Shown here: positions 24,701 through 35,714 of the stretch, one piece after another
Numbering within the stretch: the stretch's first letter is position 1
Layout of the letters: each line of letters starts with the position of its first letter
Assembly: GCF_018687715.1 (NCBI RefSeq)
Contig: NC_056753.1
Coordinates: forward strand, 11,025,001 to 11,089,000
DNA from: Carya illinoinensis
Taxonomy: Eukaryota; Streptophyta; Magnoliopsida; Fagales; Juglandaceae
Length of the DNA stretch: 64,000 nucleotides
Reading direction: 5' to 3'
The notes under the pieces: model-generated
The model's database searches: none
Told to the model about the DNA's origin: nothing
Seen by the model: the letters and a program-made list of their open reading frames with translations, nothing else
Made by a program: the position numbers and the translations under genes

Positions 24701-27700
24701 GAAGCTTCTTTTTCATGTGCAAGTATGAACACTATAGGGAATAAGTCCCTGAGAGCTCTATCTCCACACTTACAAGCTCCTTACAAAGAGTGTGTTAGTA
24801 TCAATATAAATTTCAGTCTTTCAGTTGATATTTTTAAGATCATTAGTCAGTACTGATCTTTTATGCTTGATTGGTAATTGACTATAAAGTAAATAAATAA
24901 AAGATTCCTCACTGAGTTCCTCTTAAGAGATTTGAAAGATCTGGATCCAGATTATGATACTGATCAAGCTAGTGTTTGGTGATTTTTATCTTATCAATAG
25001 ATGTGCTACCAAAAGCATTGATGGTGCATTCATTTTGAACATGTTAAAAACAAAGCCAGTATGGATGTCTATAGAATACCAGTGGGATTCAAAAATGCCC
25101 ATCTCTAGTTGTTTTGGCTGTGCATTTATCACTCTCAAGGTCTGTCATTATTGTCATCTGCTATAATGCCAGTTTCACCAGACAGCCTTCTTGTTCTTTT
25201 ATGATTGGTTGGTAATAAACATAAAATTCTTCACGCAGCGTACTTCTCTCAATACTGGAACCTCACATGCAGTTGCCTCCTGAAATTGATCTTCGCAAGT
25301 ATCCTATGTCGAAACCACTTGAGCCTGATTCTTCAAGTATTTTACATCTTTCCTCTGTCCCTTGCGAAGGAGGAGCTTCTTCAAAATCAAATAGCCAAGA
25401 TGACTATGATGGAAGGGCAGATAGTTCTGATGCAGCTATGAAGACTGATGTTTCTGAAGACGCCCGTCTATTTTTTGCACCTCTAGAACTTCAGAGCATA
25501 GCTCTGACAAATTTTACTGGTGGTCAAGACGAGAACGGCCCTGTTTCTAACCATGAGGAGGCCATCTCAGATCCAATGCAGGGGACTGAGGAAAATGTTA
25601 CTCACCGGATTCGTACTGACTTAGCATTAGATGCTGGTTTCACTGCTGAATACTTTAACTTACAAGCAGATTATTTACAACTAATAAATTATCGAGACTG
25701 TGAGCTAAGAGCTTCTGAGTTTCGGCGTTTGGCTTTGGATCTACACTCTGAGAGTGAGATTACAGATGAGGGTCACGATGCTGCTATAGATGCTTTGCTC
25801 CTAGCAGCAGAGTGCTATGTCAATCCCTATTTTATGTTGTCTTTTAAAGGCAGTCCAAAATTTATGGACCAGATGAACATTAGCAAGGCTAGAATTCCCC
25901 AAAATCATGACATTTTGGAGCTGAGAATGGTTTCTGAAAAAAGTATAACCAATCTAAAACAAATAGCTCATCTTGAAAAGAAAAGAGACAAAATTGTTCT
26001 TCAAATACTGATTGAGGCCGCTGAATTAGACAGGAAGTATCAGGAGAGAATGTCAGTTGAGGGACAATGTTCCTCCTACACTGAAGGATTTGACGAGAAA
26101 GTTATCCAGCTATCTCCCCTGGATATACAATTGGCTGATGCTATCACGTTGGTTCGGCAAAATCAGGCCCTGTTGTGCAACTTTCTGATTCAACGATTGC
26201 GGAGAGAGCAACATTCTATGCATGAAATTCTGATGCAAAGTCTTGTGTTTTTGTTGCATTCAGCCACTAAGCTGTACTGTGCTCCTGAATATGTGATCGA
26301 TATAGTGTTAGGATCTGCTGAGTACTTAAATGGTATGCTAACATCCCTTTATTGTCAGTTTAAAGATGGCAATTTACAACTGGAGCCTGAGAAAATACAT
26401 GGGATACAACGACGGTGGATGCTTCTTCAAAGACTGGTAACCGCTTCAAGCAGTGGTGATGAAGGGGCAGGCTTTGTGATCAATATCAACAATGGTATTC
26501 GTTATGGAAATTTAGTTCCACCTTCAGCCTGGATGCAGAGAATATCAACCTTTTCAAGATCTGCATTCCCTCTGGTCAGATTTCTTGGTTGGATGGCAGT
26601 CTCTCGTAATGCGAAACAGTACATGAAGGACCGTCTTTTCCTTGCTTCAGATCTGTCACATCTGACATACTTACTGTCAATATTTGCAGATGATCTAGCC
26701 CTAGTAGATAATGTTGTCAATCGAAAGTATGAATATGTAAAGATTGAAGAGTCAGGAGACAAAAAATTTTCTTCAGATAGAAAAGGATTTGCTAATGAAC
26801 GTTATGAGGACCAATCTTTCCGTGTCATCTATCCTGATCTCAGTAAGTTTTTCCCTTCGATGAAAAAACAATTTGAAGCTTTTGGGGAGATCATTTTGGA
26901 GGCAGTTGGGTTGCAACTGAGATCATTTTCTTCAAATATGGTGCCTGATATCTTGTGTTGGTTTTCTGAGTTGTGTTCCTGGCCGTTTTCTCATGGGGAC
27001 AAAATTGCTTCTCAAAATGGTTCTAGTAAATGGAAAGGTTATGTTGCAAAGAATGCCAAAGCTGTAATTCTTTATATACTTGAAGCCATTATAACTGAGC
27101 ACATGGAAGCGATGGCACCTGAGATACCTAGAGTAGTGCAGGTGCTGGTATCACTTTGTGGAACTGGATACTGCGATGTATCATTTCTCGACTCTGTACT
27201 GCGTCTGTTGAAACCAATTGTTTCATATTCTTTACATAAAATGTCTGATGAGGAAAGATTCCTGCCTGATGATTCTTGTCTTAATTTTGAGTCATTATGC
27301 TTTGATGAGCTTTTAGACAATATCAGACAAAAGAAAGAGGATCAAAATAGTTCTGCAGAAAAAGTGTGCAGCCAAGCATTGACAATTTTTATTTTGGCTT
27401 CTGTCTTCTGCGATTTGTCCATTCAATGCAAAAGGGAAATTTTGCAGTCCTTAATTATTTGGGCTGATTTTACTGCATTTGAGCCAACAACTTCTTTCCA
27501 TGACTATCTATCTGCATTCCAGAGGGTAATTGAAAGTTGCAAAGCTGTGTTAGTTCAAACTTTGAGAATGTTTGGTGCTATCCCTCTTCAGTTGCCCCCC
27601 TTTTCTGATGCGATGAGCAGTCCACTCCCTGGTACTAGCTTGGGATCGCATGCATGGTTTCTCAGTGATGTCTGCCATAGCTCATGTCTGAATGAGGATT

Positions 27701-30700
27701 CTGAGAAGTTAGGAAATGAAAGCTCTAATGCTGCTATTGTGAATGAAAAGGTTTATCATTTATCAACAGAGGAAATAGCAGAATTTTCTAAAGATTTGGA
27801 AGCTTTAATTTCCAAGCTGAACCCTACTGCCGAGCTCTGCTGGAATCTTCACCCCCAACTGGCTAAGAAATTGACTATTTCTTTGGCAGAGTGTTTTATG
27901 TACTCTAGATGCTTATCTTTGATTGCACAGCAGGTTCACAATGCTGCAGAGGATGACAGTAAAAGTCATTTTCCGTTTCATTCGGCTGACCAGTTCTCAG
28001 ATCATTGGAAGACTGCTCTAGAAGGACTTGCTGAACTCATAATGATACTCCAAGCAAACAGCTGCTGGGAAGTTGCTTCCGTGATCCTTGATTGCCTACT
28101 TGGAGCACCGGACTGTTTTTCCCTGGATAATGTGATTGCTTCTATCTGTTCTGCAATTAAAAGCATTTCTTGCAGTGCACCAAAAATTTCATGGCGCTTG
28201 CAGACTGATAAATGGTGTTCGATTTTACTTGGAAGAGGTATCAATACTCTTCATGAAAGTGTGGATCATCTGGTTGACTTGTTCTGTACAATGTTGGGTC
28301 ATCCTGAACCTGAGCAACGTTTTGTAGCACTTCACCACTTGGGAAAGCTTGTTGGCACTGACGTGAATGAAGGAACAGCTATTCGGTCTTCAATGTTTTG
28401 CAAAAATTTAGTTTCACCCGGCTTGGTTATTTCTGTTCCCGAGTCTATTCTATCTCATCTTGTTTCAAGCACATGGACTTGGGTGGCAGTGCTGGCATCA
28501 TCTGATACGTCGCTACCATTAAGGAATTGTGCACTGGCAGTTCTCATAGATTATATCCCATTCGCTGAGCGTCACCAGTTGCAATCGTTTCTTGCTGCAG
28601 CTGATAGTGTTTATGGTTTGGGAAAGCTTGCACACCCAACATGTGAGGGCTCGTTACTACAACTTTCATTAGCACTCATATCTGCTGCTTGTCTGTACTC
28701 TCCTGCTGAAGATATTTCTTTGATTCCTCAAAATGTGTGGAGAAATATTGAGGCGTGGTCAAAAACTGGTATGGACATTTGTCATTTTATATACTTGTGT
28801 TCCAAATGTATTTCTGGAAGTGTGAGAGCATGCTTTTGAATCTTGTTTTTCCTTTTTCAACTTATCCTTCTTTAGATAGTAAGCTTGGGGATCTGGAGAA
28901 AAAGGCTTGCCAAGTCTTGTGTAGATTGAGAAATGAAGGAGATGAAGCTAAACAGGTAAGTGATAGGGTGAGCCGAAGCTGTGATATACAATCTAGTATA
29001 ATAAATATATCTAAATGGCTTAGGAAAAATCTGTGTATGCTCTTAATTTCTTTCCCCTTCAGTCCATTGTTTGTTAACATTGTAATTCACTATACGGCAT
29101 TTACTTTTAAAGGTCTTGAATGAAGTGCTTTCTTCAAGTTCTTCAAGACAATCTGATCCAGATTTTGGGAGTACCCGAGAATCAATCCTTCAGGTAAGAT
29201 ACATTCCAAATTGCATGCTCTGAATCATGATAGAACACTGAAATTTAAAAGTCAATTTAGTTCTATTGACAATTCAAGATTCTAGCTAATGGTAATTGCA
29301 AGACTCTTGAGTAATTTCTTGTTGTACTGCTATTGGCTTCTGCAAGTTCTTTATAGGCATCTGATATTACTGGCTCTACTGCATACTTAAATTAATGATA
29401 CATATCTATGCTTGCAAAGGAGTAGGGTCCACGCATAATGTCTATGTTACCTATATGTATATGTCTATGCATTTACATGTCATACACTTGTAACAGTTTG
29501 ATTTGTTATCGGACTTACAGATCTTTAATGTTTTGTAGTTTATTGTAATGTTATACATTTTCATAGAATTCATGAAGCGTAGATTGATCAACTCATAATG
29601 TTCTACATGATATTTGTGTAACATGGATTTATTACTAGAGATCCTTGTATTCTATAATGAACTCGTTATCTGCAGTGGAACATATTTATGCGTCAATACA
29701 AGTGTATTCGTTAATGTGTTTGCTGCATAGTATAATGTTTTTGTTGCATTGCCAATACTGCATTGTCTGTATATTTAGACCACTAGCAACTACAACAAGC
29801 TATTATTGGACAACCGGTTTGTGTGCAATAATAAAAGTTGTTTAATAAGATCAGTTGAATCAAGGATGGCAGTCCCACATTGTCATTATATAGTCTTGCT
29901 TTTCCTTTTTCTCAACTTGGAAGGATTTCTTTATGCTTCATGTTGGATCCCTACAGATAATTTTAAAATGACCTGTATTTGTAATAGACATCAATTCCTC
30001 TCAAAACTCTCTGACATGCATGGAATGAATCTCACGCGCTACTCGAATGGAAGTGGTTCTTCCAAAAGCCAAGAGATCGGCAGCTGGGGAAACTTGTGGT
30101 GCTGCACATGACGGTCGAAGGTGGCTGGAAATCAGTAGATCGGCCCATCTCCGTGCTATTTGCAGAAAACAAAGGGAAAGACCAGTCAAAAGCCGGCGGA
30201 TGGGGTCGGAAAGTACTGAAGGGAAGGAGGGGAGGAGGAGCTGAAGCTCCCACCCCACTCTGGACTGTGGAGGGAGGATCTTACGAGATGGGTTGGGGAG
30301 AACTTTTTGGAAGGGAGAGAGAGGGAACTATAATGCACTGGGTCTCATTATAAAATATGCTTGTAAAGGAAGAGAGAGATCTAATTTTTGCTCCTAGTAC
30401 TCTGGTGGAAGGAGCAAATAAGGAGGCATTTGAATGAATAGACTCTAATCCTTTCTCATATGACTTTTTAGACTTTGTGATTATTTCTTGCTGCCTTGCG
30501 GCCATTATAAGTTATGTCATTGTATCCTCATCATGTGGTAACTAATTTATCAGTAATGAATCTGTAACAGGTTCTTGCAAATCTAACTTCTGTTCAGTCG
30601 TATTTTGATATCTTCTCCAGAAAAATTGACGAAGAGGTCTTGGTAAGCCTTGGTGACTGATGGTACTGTCTGTTTCGTCCAAGCTTCTGCATTGTTATTG

Positions 30701-33628
30701 TGTAATTTAAACATATTGTAGGAACTAGAGGAGGCTGAAATGGAATTGGACATCCTTCAAAAAGAACACTCACTACAAGAAGATTCCAAAGATGTGCCTC
30801 AAATTCCTTGTCAAGCCTGTAAACCCTTTCTGACCTTTGCATCTACATCTCATTGGCTGCTTAAAAGTTTGTGCTAGCTATGTCAGTTAGTCTAGTCTTC
30901 AAGTTCCTGCTCTTACCTACCGTGGAACTTTCTATTTCCAGCTCCTATGAAAGATGTTACACGCCTTCGTCAAATCAAGGATTGCATTCATTCCCTGTAT
31001 GTACTAATTTTACTTCCTACTACTTTGCAACCTCTGAGATTCATTGTAGAGTGCTATATGAAAGCCCCATTTATGGTAAAAAAAGGCATGGCTCTAGTAC
31101 ACAGGAATTATACAAGATATATGCTGGAGTTTTTTATGTTTCCCTACCAATACCAATAAATCTGATTCCATATCAAATTTCAACCTAACAGTGCCATTGG
31201 AATCTATGTTTTACTCCTTATTGCTTGAACCAATTGTATGTATGTTAATCCAAGTATTAATCTTGTTGACTAAATGTAATTTATTTTGTATTTCCTTATA
31301 AGAGAGAAGTCTGTACTCCGAGAGGACATAGTAGCCCGGAGGCAAAAGAAAATTATTATGGGACGTGCCCGTCAGAAATACTTGGAAGAGGCAGCTTTAT
31401 GCGAAGCAGAACTTCTGCAAGAACTTGATAGGTCCAAGTCTTCCCAGCAGATTATCTAGAGTTTCTAACTGTTATTGTTTTACAAAGTTGGCGGTTTCGC
31501 ATCTAACAGCAGCTGGTGGTTTTACATATCAGGGAGAGGGCAGCAGAAGTGGAAAAGGAGATTGAGAGACAACGGTCGCTTGCACTTGAGCGTGCTAAAA
31601 CCAAGGAGCTGCGCCACAATCTTGATTTGGAGAAGGAGAGGCAAACACAAGTAAGAAGCCTTCCCCCTGTATCTCAATTTATTGACATTCTTTGAACTTT
31701 GTTTTGGTTTTTCATATGTTCAGTTTCATGCCATGATACAGCTAGTAGCACCTGGTCCTGGTCCTAACTATGCTCTTGAGATACTTTCTAATATTTTTAT
31801 GGTTAATACACTTTTCATTTTTCCGTTTTGCTTTCCTGGTTGGGCTGGGTAAGGCCTGTTTAACCCTTTTAATACCTGACAAGGGACCCAGCAAGCAATT
31901 CTGTTGATCTGCTGAGTAAATAAATATATTTTGTATTTTCACGTCCTCTTATTTGTGATTAATCCAACTATATTGTTCTAAGCCTTGTTTTTCATTTACT
32001 CTTTTTAATTTATGTTATCAATGTTTATCTATTTAGGTTGGACATGCCCAAGGACTGGTATCCATAGTTTCCTGTTTCGAGTTCCTTTTAATCCCTTTTT
32101 TTCCTGCTGATAATAACATTGTCCCAGAAGTAAGATAAACTTACTAGGCTATATTCCATTGCTCGTTATGTGATTCAAAAGAAGTTATAGTAGATGTAGA
32201 ATGGAAATGGATATACCAACAGAAAGAAGTGGTAAATGAAAGAAAACAATCTCATGTGGTCACCACCTGCCCTAAGTTGAACGTAAAAAATTTTCAGCAA
32301 AAGTTGGTGATATTCTTTTCTTTTCTTTTCTTTTTTTATGTTTTTTTTTTTTGGTTGTGGGGGGGGGGGGGGGGGGGGGGTTTGGTTGTGTTATAATTCT
32401 AACCTTAAATTTTCTACTTACATTGTTTACTTTATAGTATGAAAAAGAGAGTTTTTCAAGTCTTTTGAGGGAGTTTGGATGGATAGTTTTTCTTATTCAT
32501 CTCTGGTCTTTTGGAATGGTATTATACCTAAAAGGGTACATTTTCATGTAGAGAGAACTCCAGCGAGAATTGGAACTGGCTGAATCGGGATTACGAACAT
32601 CTCGACGAGATTTTTCTGCCACTGGTCACAGTAGGTAAGCTTCTTATTCATTTATTGATACCATGATCTTTTCGGTAGTTGGAGAATCTGTTTGTACTAG
32701 CAAAGTCAGGTGAATATTTTTTTTCTTTTCATTTTTTTTCTTTGTAGTTTGAGACTTGGGGGCTCTGATACTTTGTGGATTCAAGTGGTTATAGAATCTT
32801 TATGAAGTATTTTATGCATGCAGATGAGATGGTTCTTATCAAAAAGTGAATTTCTTACCAAAACTTTCAGCATCAATTAGGTTTACTCAAGTAACTTATA
32901 AAATAACTGATAGATCTATTTAAGTATTTTATTAGGATTTATAGCTGCGAGTTGTCAAACTATGTTTGAGTGTCCATTCTGGTTCATATTTTTTGTTTCA
33001 GTTATGGATAACTGCCATGCCACCAGGACGTATTTTTAGACTAGATTGCTCTTGTAATTTCAATATCTGGGTAACAGAGGTTTGTCACATGGACCATATT
33101 CAGCTCAAGCCAATCCTCACTTCAAATTTCTTTAAACTTACTGGTCATGCATAATTTCTTGCTGCCATATTACTGCATGCATGACATTGTCGTAAAGTAG
33201 TATTTGGTGTCTTCTTTGGCAGTCGACCAAGGGAAAGGTATCGTGAAAGGGAAAATGGAAGATCCAGTAATGAAGGGAGCGCAAGAGGTAGTGGAAGCCT
33301 ACAACCTGAAACTTCTACCAGTAGTACGTCAGTGATGCCAACTGTTGTTCTGCGGCAATTTTCTGGCCAGCTGCCAACTATTTTACAGTCGCGTGATCGC
33401 CCAGATGAGAGCGTTAGCAGTTATGAAGAGAATGTAGATGGAAGCAAGGACTCTGGTGACACATGTAGTGTTGGGGATCCGGAGTTGGTGTCAGCGTTCG
33501 ATGGACCGTCGGGTGGATTTGGGTCTGCGCAAAGGCATGGATCCAGAGGGAGCAAGTCTAGGCAGGTGGTAGAGCGGAGAGAACGGGAAGGTAGGCGTGA
33601 AGGGAAGTGGGAAAGAAAACATTCATAA
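11806..33628 (+). CDS. Large 26-exon protein: discoidin-like, helical repeats, C-terminal coiled coil (2161 aa)
   Basis: Coding exons as I read them: 11806-11970, 12226-12306, 12704-12841, 14694-14804, 14902-14952, 15680-15780, 17421-17514, 17874-18002, 18093-18353, 18472-18550, 18682-18773, 18886-18969, 19443-19517, 19648-19695, 21492-21587, 21883-22112, 25239-28768, 28876-28955, 29113-29193, 30571-30642, 30722-30818, 30942-30996, 31303-31431, 31533-31650, 32552-32634, 33223-33628. All introns start GT and end AG, all phases agree, and the total of 6486 nt is divisible by three. Residues about 20-140 look like a galactose-binding/discoidin fold. The middle is long and helical, perhaps ARM-like. 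Residues about 1865-2020 form a charged coiled coil, and the tail to 2161 is rich in Arg, Ser and Gly. The start is the first ATG of the frame, with a second ATG two codons later. I recognise it only as a conserved plant protein without a name I can defend. A Virilizer-type m6A scaffold was considered for its size, but the N-terminus does not fit that family as I know it. No stops or frameshifts, so it is probably functional. Confidence 0.85.
11988..12058. repeat. CT/TA microsatellites in intron 1
   Basis: Intron 1 of the large gene begins with a CT-dinucleotide tract (about 11988-12036) and then a TA tract (about 12039-12058). The CT tract lies about 17 bp from the donor GT. It also makes open frames that run on from exon 1 (11757-12098 and 11806-12117), but these are low-complexity artefacts. 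Confidence 0.85.
12995..13592 (+). mobile_element. Decayed L1 fragment in intron 3 (sense)
   Basis: A plus-strand remnant of a plant L1 protein between RT and zf-RVT: EGGLGVQNLLLFN and LFGKWLH (13024-13090), then GVWKAVRKG (about 13198-13226), and further degenerate sequence equivalent to the usual VGDGSRIRFWHD region. Stops and a frameshift near 13225 break it. It ends at a T-run (about 13600) belonging to an opposite-strand L1 tail, so the second insertion probably landed in this one. Confidence 0.6.
13593..14010 (-). mobile_element. 5'-truncated L1 in intron 3 (antisense)
   Basis: Minus-strand 3' end of an L1. The T-run at about 13600-13618 is the poly(A) tail. Next to it is the tail signature acacaggaagtatataag (13669-13686), shared with other L1 ends in this gene. 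The coding remnant FKDFFFHALLLWTSDIVLNG and LCLMWCTWNQRN lies at 13888-13697, with EIFTRLGIAWVMP further upstream in the element (about 13960-14000). Only the end of the RNase H/3' region is present. Confidence 0.65.
15992..16212 (+). mobile_element. tRNA-derived SINE in intron 6
   Basis: A compact 0.22-kb element. It has an A-box-like start (gtggtaaaggcc, about 15997-16008) and a B-box-like ggttcatatcccc (16041-16053). This is the internal RNA polymerase III promoter layout of a tRNA. It continues with the gccgaggcctgtgca and ggattagtcgatacg blocks, ggacacccggtg, and a short A-rich tail (about 16196-16212). These are typical of plant tRNA-related SINEs of the Au type. It cannot fold as an intact tRNA. 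I could not define a target duplication with confidence. Confidence 0.65.
16385..16472 (+). mobile_element. L1-type 3' tail in intron 6 (sense)
   Basis: The segment from about 16400 reads ctcttgtatatgtcctgtgt, then acatgggctatgcctattta, and ends in cttacttatcaaaaagaaa. This is the reverse complement of the tail signature seen on the minus strand in introns 3, 16 and 22. It marks an old L1 3' end in the sense direction. Confidence 0.5.
17421..22112 (+). CDS. Exons 7-16: first helical part of the large protein
   Basis: Ten exons encode residues 216-611. The exon 9 product has an acidic, low-complexity linker (NEDETSKPELSNSFPVV) and then DLFGEEFRIPVDPWDSSYL. The other exons encode amphipathic helices such as SLYRPLLHACAGYLSSF, AKAACVLIDLCASAFAPWMA, IDLAVELLEDLLGIIQ and RARAALKYLLLALSGH, consistent with an alpha-helical repeat scaffold. 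Exon 12 needs a weak donor (CAT|GTTCGT at 18969/18970). It is supported by phase and by the continuous helix across the join. Exon 16 ends AG, completed by C in exon 17 to give Ser. Confidence 0.75.
22311..22712 (-). mobile_element. Short L1 copy A in intron 16 with 20-bp direct repeats
   Basis: A minus-strand, strongly 5'-truncated L1 (about 362 bp). The 20-bp sequence tatggatgttacaggttccc lies at 22311-22330 and again at 22693-22712, with a T-run directly after each. The body (22331-22692) carries the shared tail signature and encodes KIWKFFMFTLLQWVSAILLN on the minus strand. It is about 97% identical by eye to the first 360 bp of copy B next door. The repeats are either the target duplication of copy A or the edges of a tandem duplication. 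Confidence 0.75.
22713..23908 (-). mobile_element. L1 copy B in intron 16
   Basis: A minus-strand, 5'-truncated L1 starting at the T-run at 22713. Coding remnants from high to low coordinate: CCPIVNGGLGVCNLSSFNKA and GKWLWRYQREEDSMWRVVID (about 23900-23760), VKFKVGDGSIIRFLFDDWYG (about 23645-23590), a middle piece (23548-23354), and zf-RVT with AFFIWTASLGKLQTIDNLRK and CFMCKKYGESVDRLLLHC (23283-22807). Frames are broken near 23540 and 23340. Its upper end meets the T-run of copy C at about 23910. Confidence 0.75.
23909..24785 (-). mobile_element. L1 copy C in intron 16
   Basis: A minus-strand, 5'-truncated L1 with a T-rich tail at about 23911-23924 and the tail signature near 23967-24000. 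Coding remnants: WWTPTRKGILSVRSFYKALT and RAAFFAWTASLEKILTTNNL (24654-24277), then ELLTCWANLGGIPQISAMWK (24343-24005). Further upstream in the element, ALRDLFPIVFILAHEK reaches about 24760. It is diverged from copies A and B, so it is a separate insertion. It lies against or inside copy B. Confidence 0.7.
25239..28768 (+). CDS. Exon 17: 3.5-kb central exon of the large protein
   Basis: A single exon of 3530 nt, open throughout, encodes residues 612-1788. The acceptor is CACGCAG|CG at 25238/25239. It restores VLLSILEPHMQLPPEIDL upstream of the first internal ATG at 25267, so that ATG is not the gene start. The donor is ACTG|GTATGG at 28768/28769. The product is mostly helical: HLEKKRDKIVLQILIEAAEL, DAITLVRQNQALLCNFLIQR, QSLVFLLHSATKLY, WLGWMAVSRN-type turns, and repeated hydrophobic helices to the end. 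Acidic, Ser-rich loops separate them (for example around residues 635-700). No enzymatic motif was found. The frame runs about 70 nt past the donor before a stop at 28837-28839. Retention of intron 17 would end the protein there. Confidence 0.9.
28876..33628 (+). CDS. Exons 18-26: coiled coil and basic C-terminal tail
   Basis: Nine exons encode residues 1789-2161. Exons 20-25 encode a long, highly charged helix: IFSRKIDEEVLELEEAEMEL, VLREDIVARRQKKIIMGRAR, then RAAEVEKEIERQRSLALERA and ELQRELELAESGLRTSRRDF. Exon 26 holds RPRERYRERENGRSSNEG, a Ser/Thr-rich part, GSRGSKSRQVVERREREGRR and the end KWERKHS before the stop at 33626-33628. A coiled coil followed by an Arg/Ser/Gly tail is common in nuclear and RNA-associated proteins, but that role is inference only. 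All exon phases join without stops. Confidence 0.8.
30010..30350. other. GC-richer island in intron 19, origin unknown
   Basis: A 0.34-kb block inside the 1377-bp intron 19 that is clearly richer in G and C than its surroundings. It has several overlapping short open frames on both strands and no domain I recognise. It looks like an inserted repeat or captured gene piece. I found no terminal repeats or target duplication. Confidence 0.35.
31077..31130 (-). mobile_element. L1-type 3' tail scrap in intron 22
   Basis: A short A-rich start followed by ggcatggctctagtacacag and gaattatacaagatat. This matches the shared L1 tail signature seen in introns 3 and 16. Only the tail is recognisable, and no coding remnant is attached. 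Confidence 0.4.
32359..32380 (+). repeat. Run of 22 G in intron 24
   Basis: An uninterrupted G homopolymer. A T-rich stretch precedes it, and ttggttgtg occurs immediately before and tttggttgtg immediately after. It lies on the transcribed (sense) strand of the large gene, so the pre-mRNA would carry the G run. Length is likely to vary between individuals or reads. Confidence 0.85.
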
Positions 33629-35292
33629 CTCGGGGCCCGGAAATGGACCTGAAAGTGAGGATTACTCGTATATTAGAGGGTAATGTTTGTTCTTAATGCT
33701 TGTAAATATACGGGGCTCGAATAGTGATATTAACATCATCCACTCCCTGTAATTTTATTCGGATTCAAGCGGAGTAGCATATTTATGCAACACAAGCTGA
33801 ATAACACTTTTAAGACACCGTACGTAATAATCTCAGTTGCAACCTTAATTACGGACCGAAGTGTATCACAATAAACGAATTCTTGTCCATTAGGACCTTT
33901 GTGGGCATGTAACGTATTGTTGGTTCGACGATATATGCTCTGCTTCTATCCTTTGTTGGTTGAAAGTCATTAATTGACCCTTGACAGACCCAATAGGAGG
34001 TCCAACCATTAGCTCCATGTAAAATTGAAAAAGGCCAAAGATTTCCCTTCTAAAGCGAAGATAATGTCGATCATCCAATCCAATAGAGCCTTAGCAACCC
34101 ACCGGCATGGTCGAAGGCCTAGCCACATTTATATGATCAATTCATACTAAAACACAACTCGTACAATCCTGACTGGCATATTTCAAACTCTATCCTAAGA
34201 CCACACTTAGGGTACCTTGGGTATCAAGAATATTTCATGTATAATACTTCACTATTATTTATTATTACTTTTCACATATTTTTTACTATTATTTGTTACT
34301 TTTCACTACTATTTAATATTCTATTATTAATTTTTTACAATTATTCACAATTATTGTCAACACTTCTCACTACCTAATAGAATTGTAGAATTGGGCCTAC
34401 TTTAACCCTAATGTCTCCCGCACTATAAAATCAACCTTATGCATCATTCCGTCACCATGTCCTACCCCTAAACTGAAATCTCTATCTAAGACGCCATCAA
34501 CTTTCCCTTTCCCTTACCTATATAACCTACATTTGGTTTGTCCCAGTCTTGAAAATACATAGCAAAAATGTTTACAAACCAACACTGGTTGGCGAAAGAT
34601 CGCATGGGCAAAAAGTCTGTCACAATCATCCTTATTTTCTTCATTTTCTTTTTTGGTTGGATCAATTGTATTTGCAAAAATTGTAACCCTTGACATGCTT
34701 TAGGTACTTTGTATATGTTTTCTATTATTTTATGTGTGAACCTAAGTTGTTATTTTACGCTAGTTAACTAATTATGTATTGACAATCATTTTGTTTAGGG
34801 TGTTGTTTTTGGGAAGCCTAGCTCGAGTTTGGATAATTTATTAAGCTTTAGTTATTTTTATTGAGCTTAAATAGAAATGTTTGGGGTTTGACCCTAAGGG
34901 ATTTTAGGGTTTATGTTTGGATTTATAATTGATTGGAGATAGATTTGGGCTAGATTAGTAATCCAAGACCCAAGAGTCAAGCCCATTATGTGTGTATGAG
35001 GAATCAAGACCAAGACCCAAGAAAAAGGTCCAAAATTGTGATCCATCTAACTAGAGGACCCATGTCCCGTGTGAAGACCCAAGGACCGGACTATACCATG
35101 TATTTAAACTAGGTTAACCCTATGCACGTATGCAAATAGAGTTTGCCCTAGGGTTTCCTTTGTGTTGTAGCCCTACAAACTCCCTTCCAGCAAGTCCAAA
35201 GCCTCCGGCCACCCAGCCTTGCCTTGTGGCCAAGAACCATCAGTAGGTAAGCCCCGACGCACCACACCTCAACCTGAGGGGTTGTACTACAA

Positions 35293-35328
<36 letters not shown>

Positions 35329-35700
35329 CTAACCTAATTGCAATCTCTCATCTATAGACCAAGTCGTCCAAGCCTCCACCGTGTTGCAGCATCTTGCGCC
35401 AGCGTCATTATCAGCTAAACCTTACAATGTTGCACTATACACACACGAACACGTGGGAAAAAATTGTGTTTTGAACTTAAGGCTAATCACCAAGGATCTT
35501 ACCTCACTTCACAAACCCTTCTCCCTTTAAACAGCACCATAGCATTGCCCAAGTCCAAGCCAAGTATAATACATGGTGGATTAATTATTAAGCTTAAGAA
35601 ATAAAAATCTAGATCTTCATCTTAAATTTTATTTTAATATATTCATTTACTCTATAATTTCTAATTTCTGGAAATTTGGTGTCTTTTATTATAAAAAGAA
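33629..35700. other. 3' flank of the large gene and intergenic DNA
   Basis: The first few hundred bases probably hold the 3' UTR of the large gene; no single poly(A) signal stands out. At about 34220-34390 an AT-rich block repeats cactattattt and ttacttttcac motifs, resembling a MITE. At about 34800-35600 there is more structured sequence (aaccctatgcacg, ccctagggtttcc), including a CT microsatellite at about 35298-35326. It could be an old LTR or a non-coding leader, but I could not find ends. No protein gene is seen. Confidence 0.4.
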
Positions 35701-35714
35701 GAAAGAAAAACCAC

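Noticed and set aside
26502..28244. Antisense open frames inside exon 17
   Set aside because: They are shadows of the long coding exon and have no independent motif.
30001..30353. Short coding frames in the GC-richer island of intron 19
   Set aside because: Frames occur on both strands with Pro/Ser or Arg/Lys-rich composition, without domain or splice support.
11806..33628. Naming the large gene as the m6A writer subunit Virilizer
   Set aside because: The size is similar, but the N-terminus is a discoidin-like module and does not show the Vir_N pattern that I associate with that family. I keep the gene unnamed.
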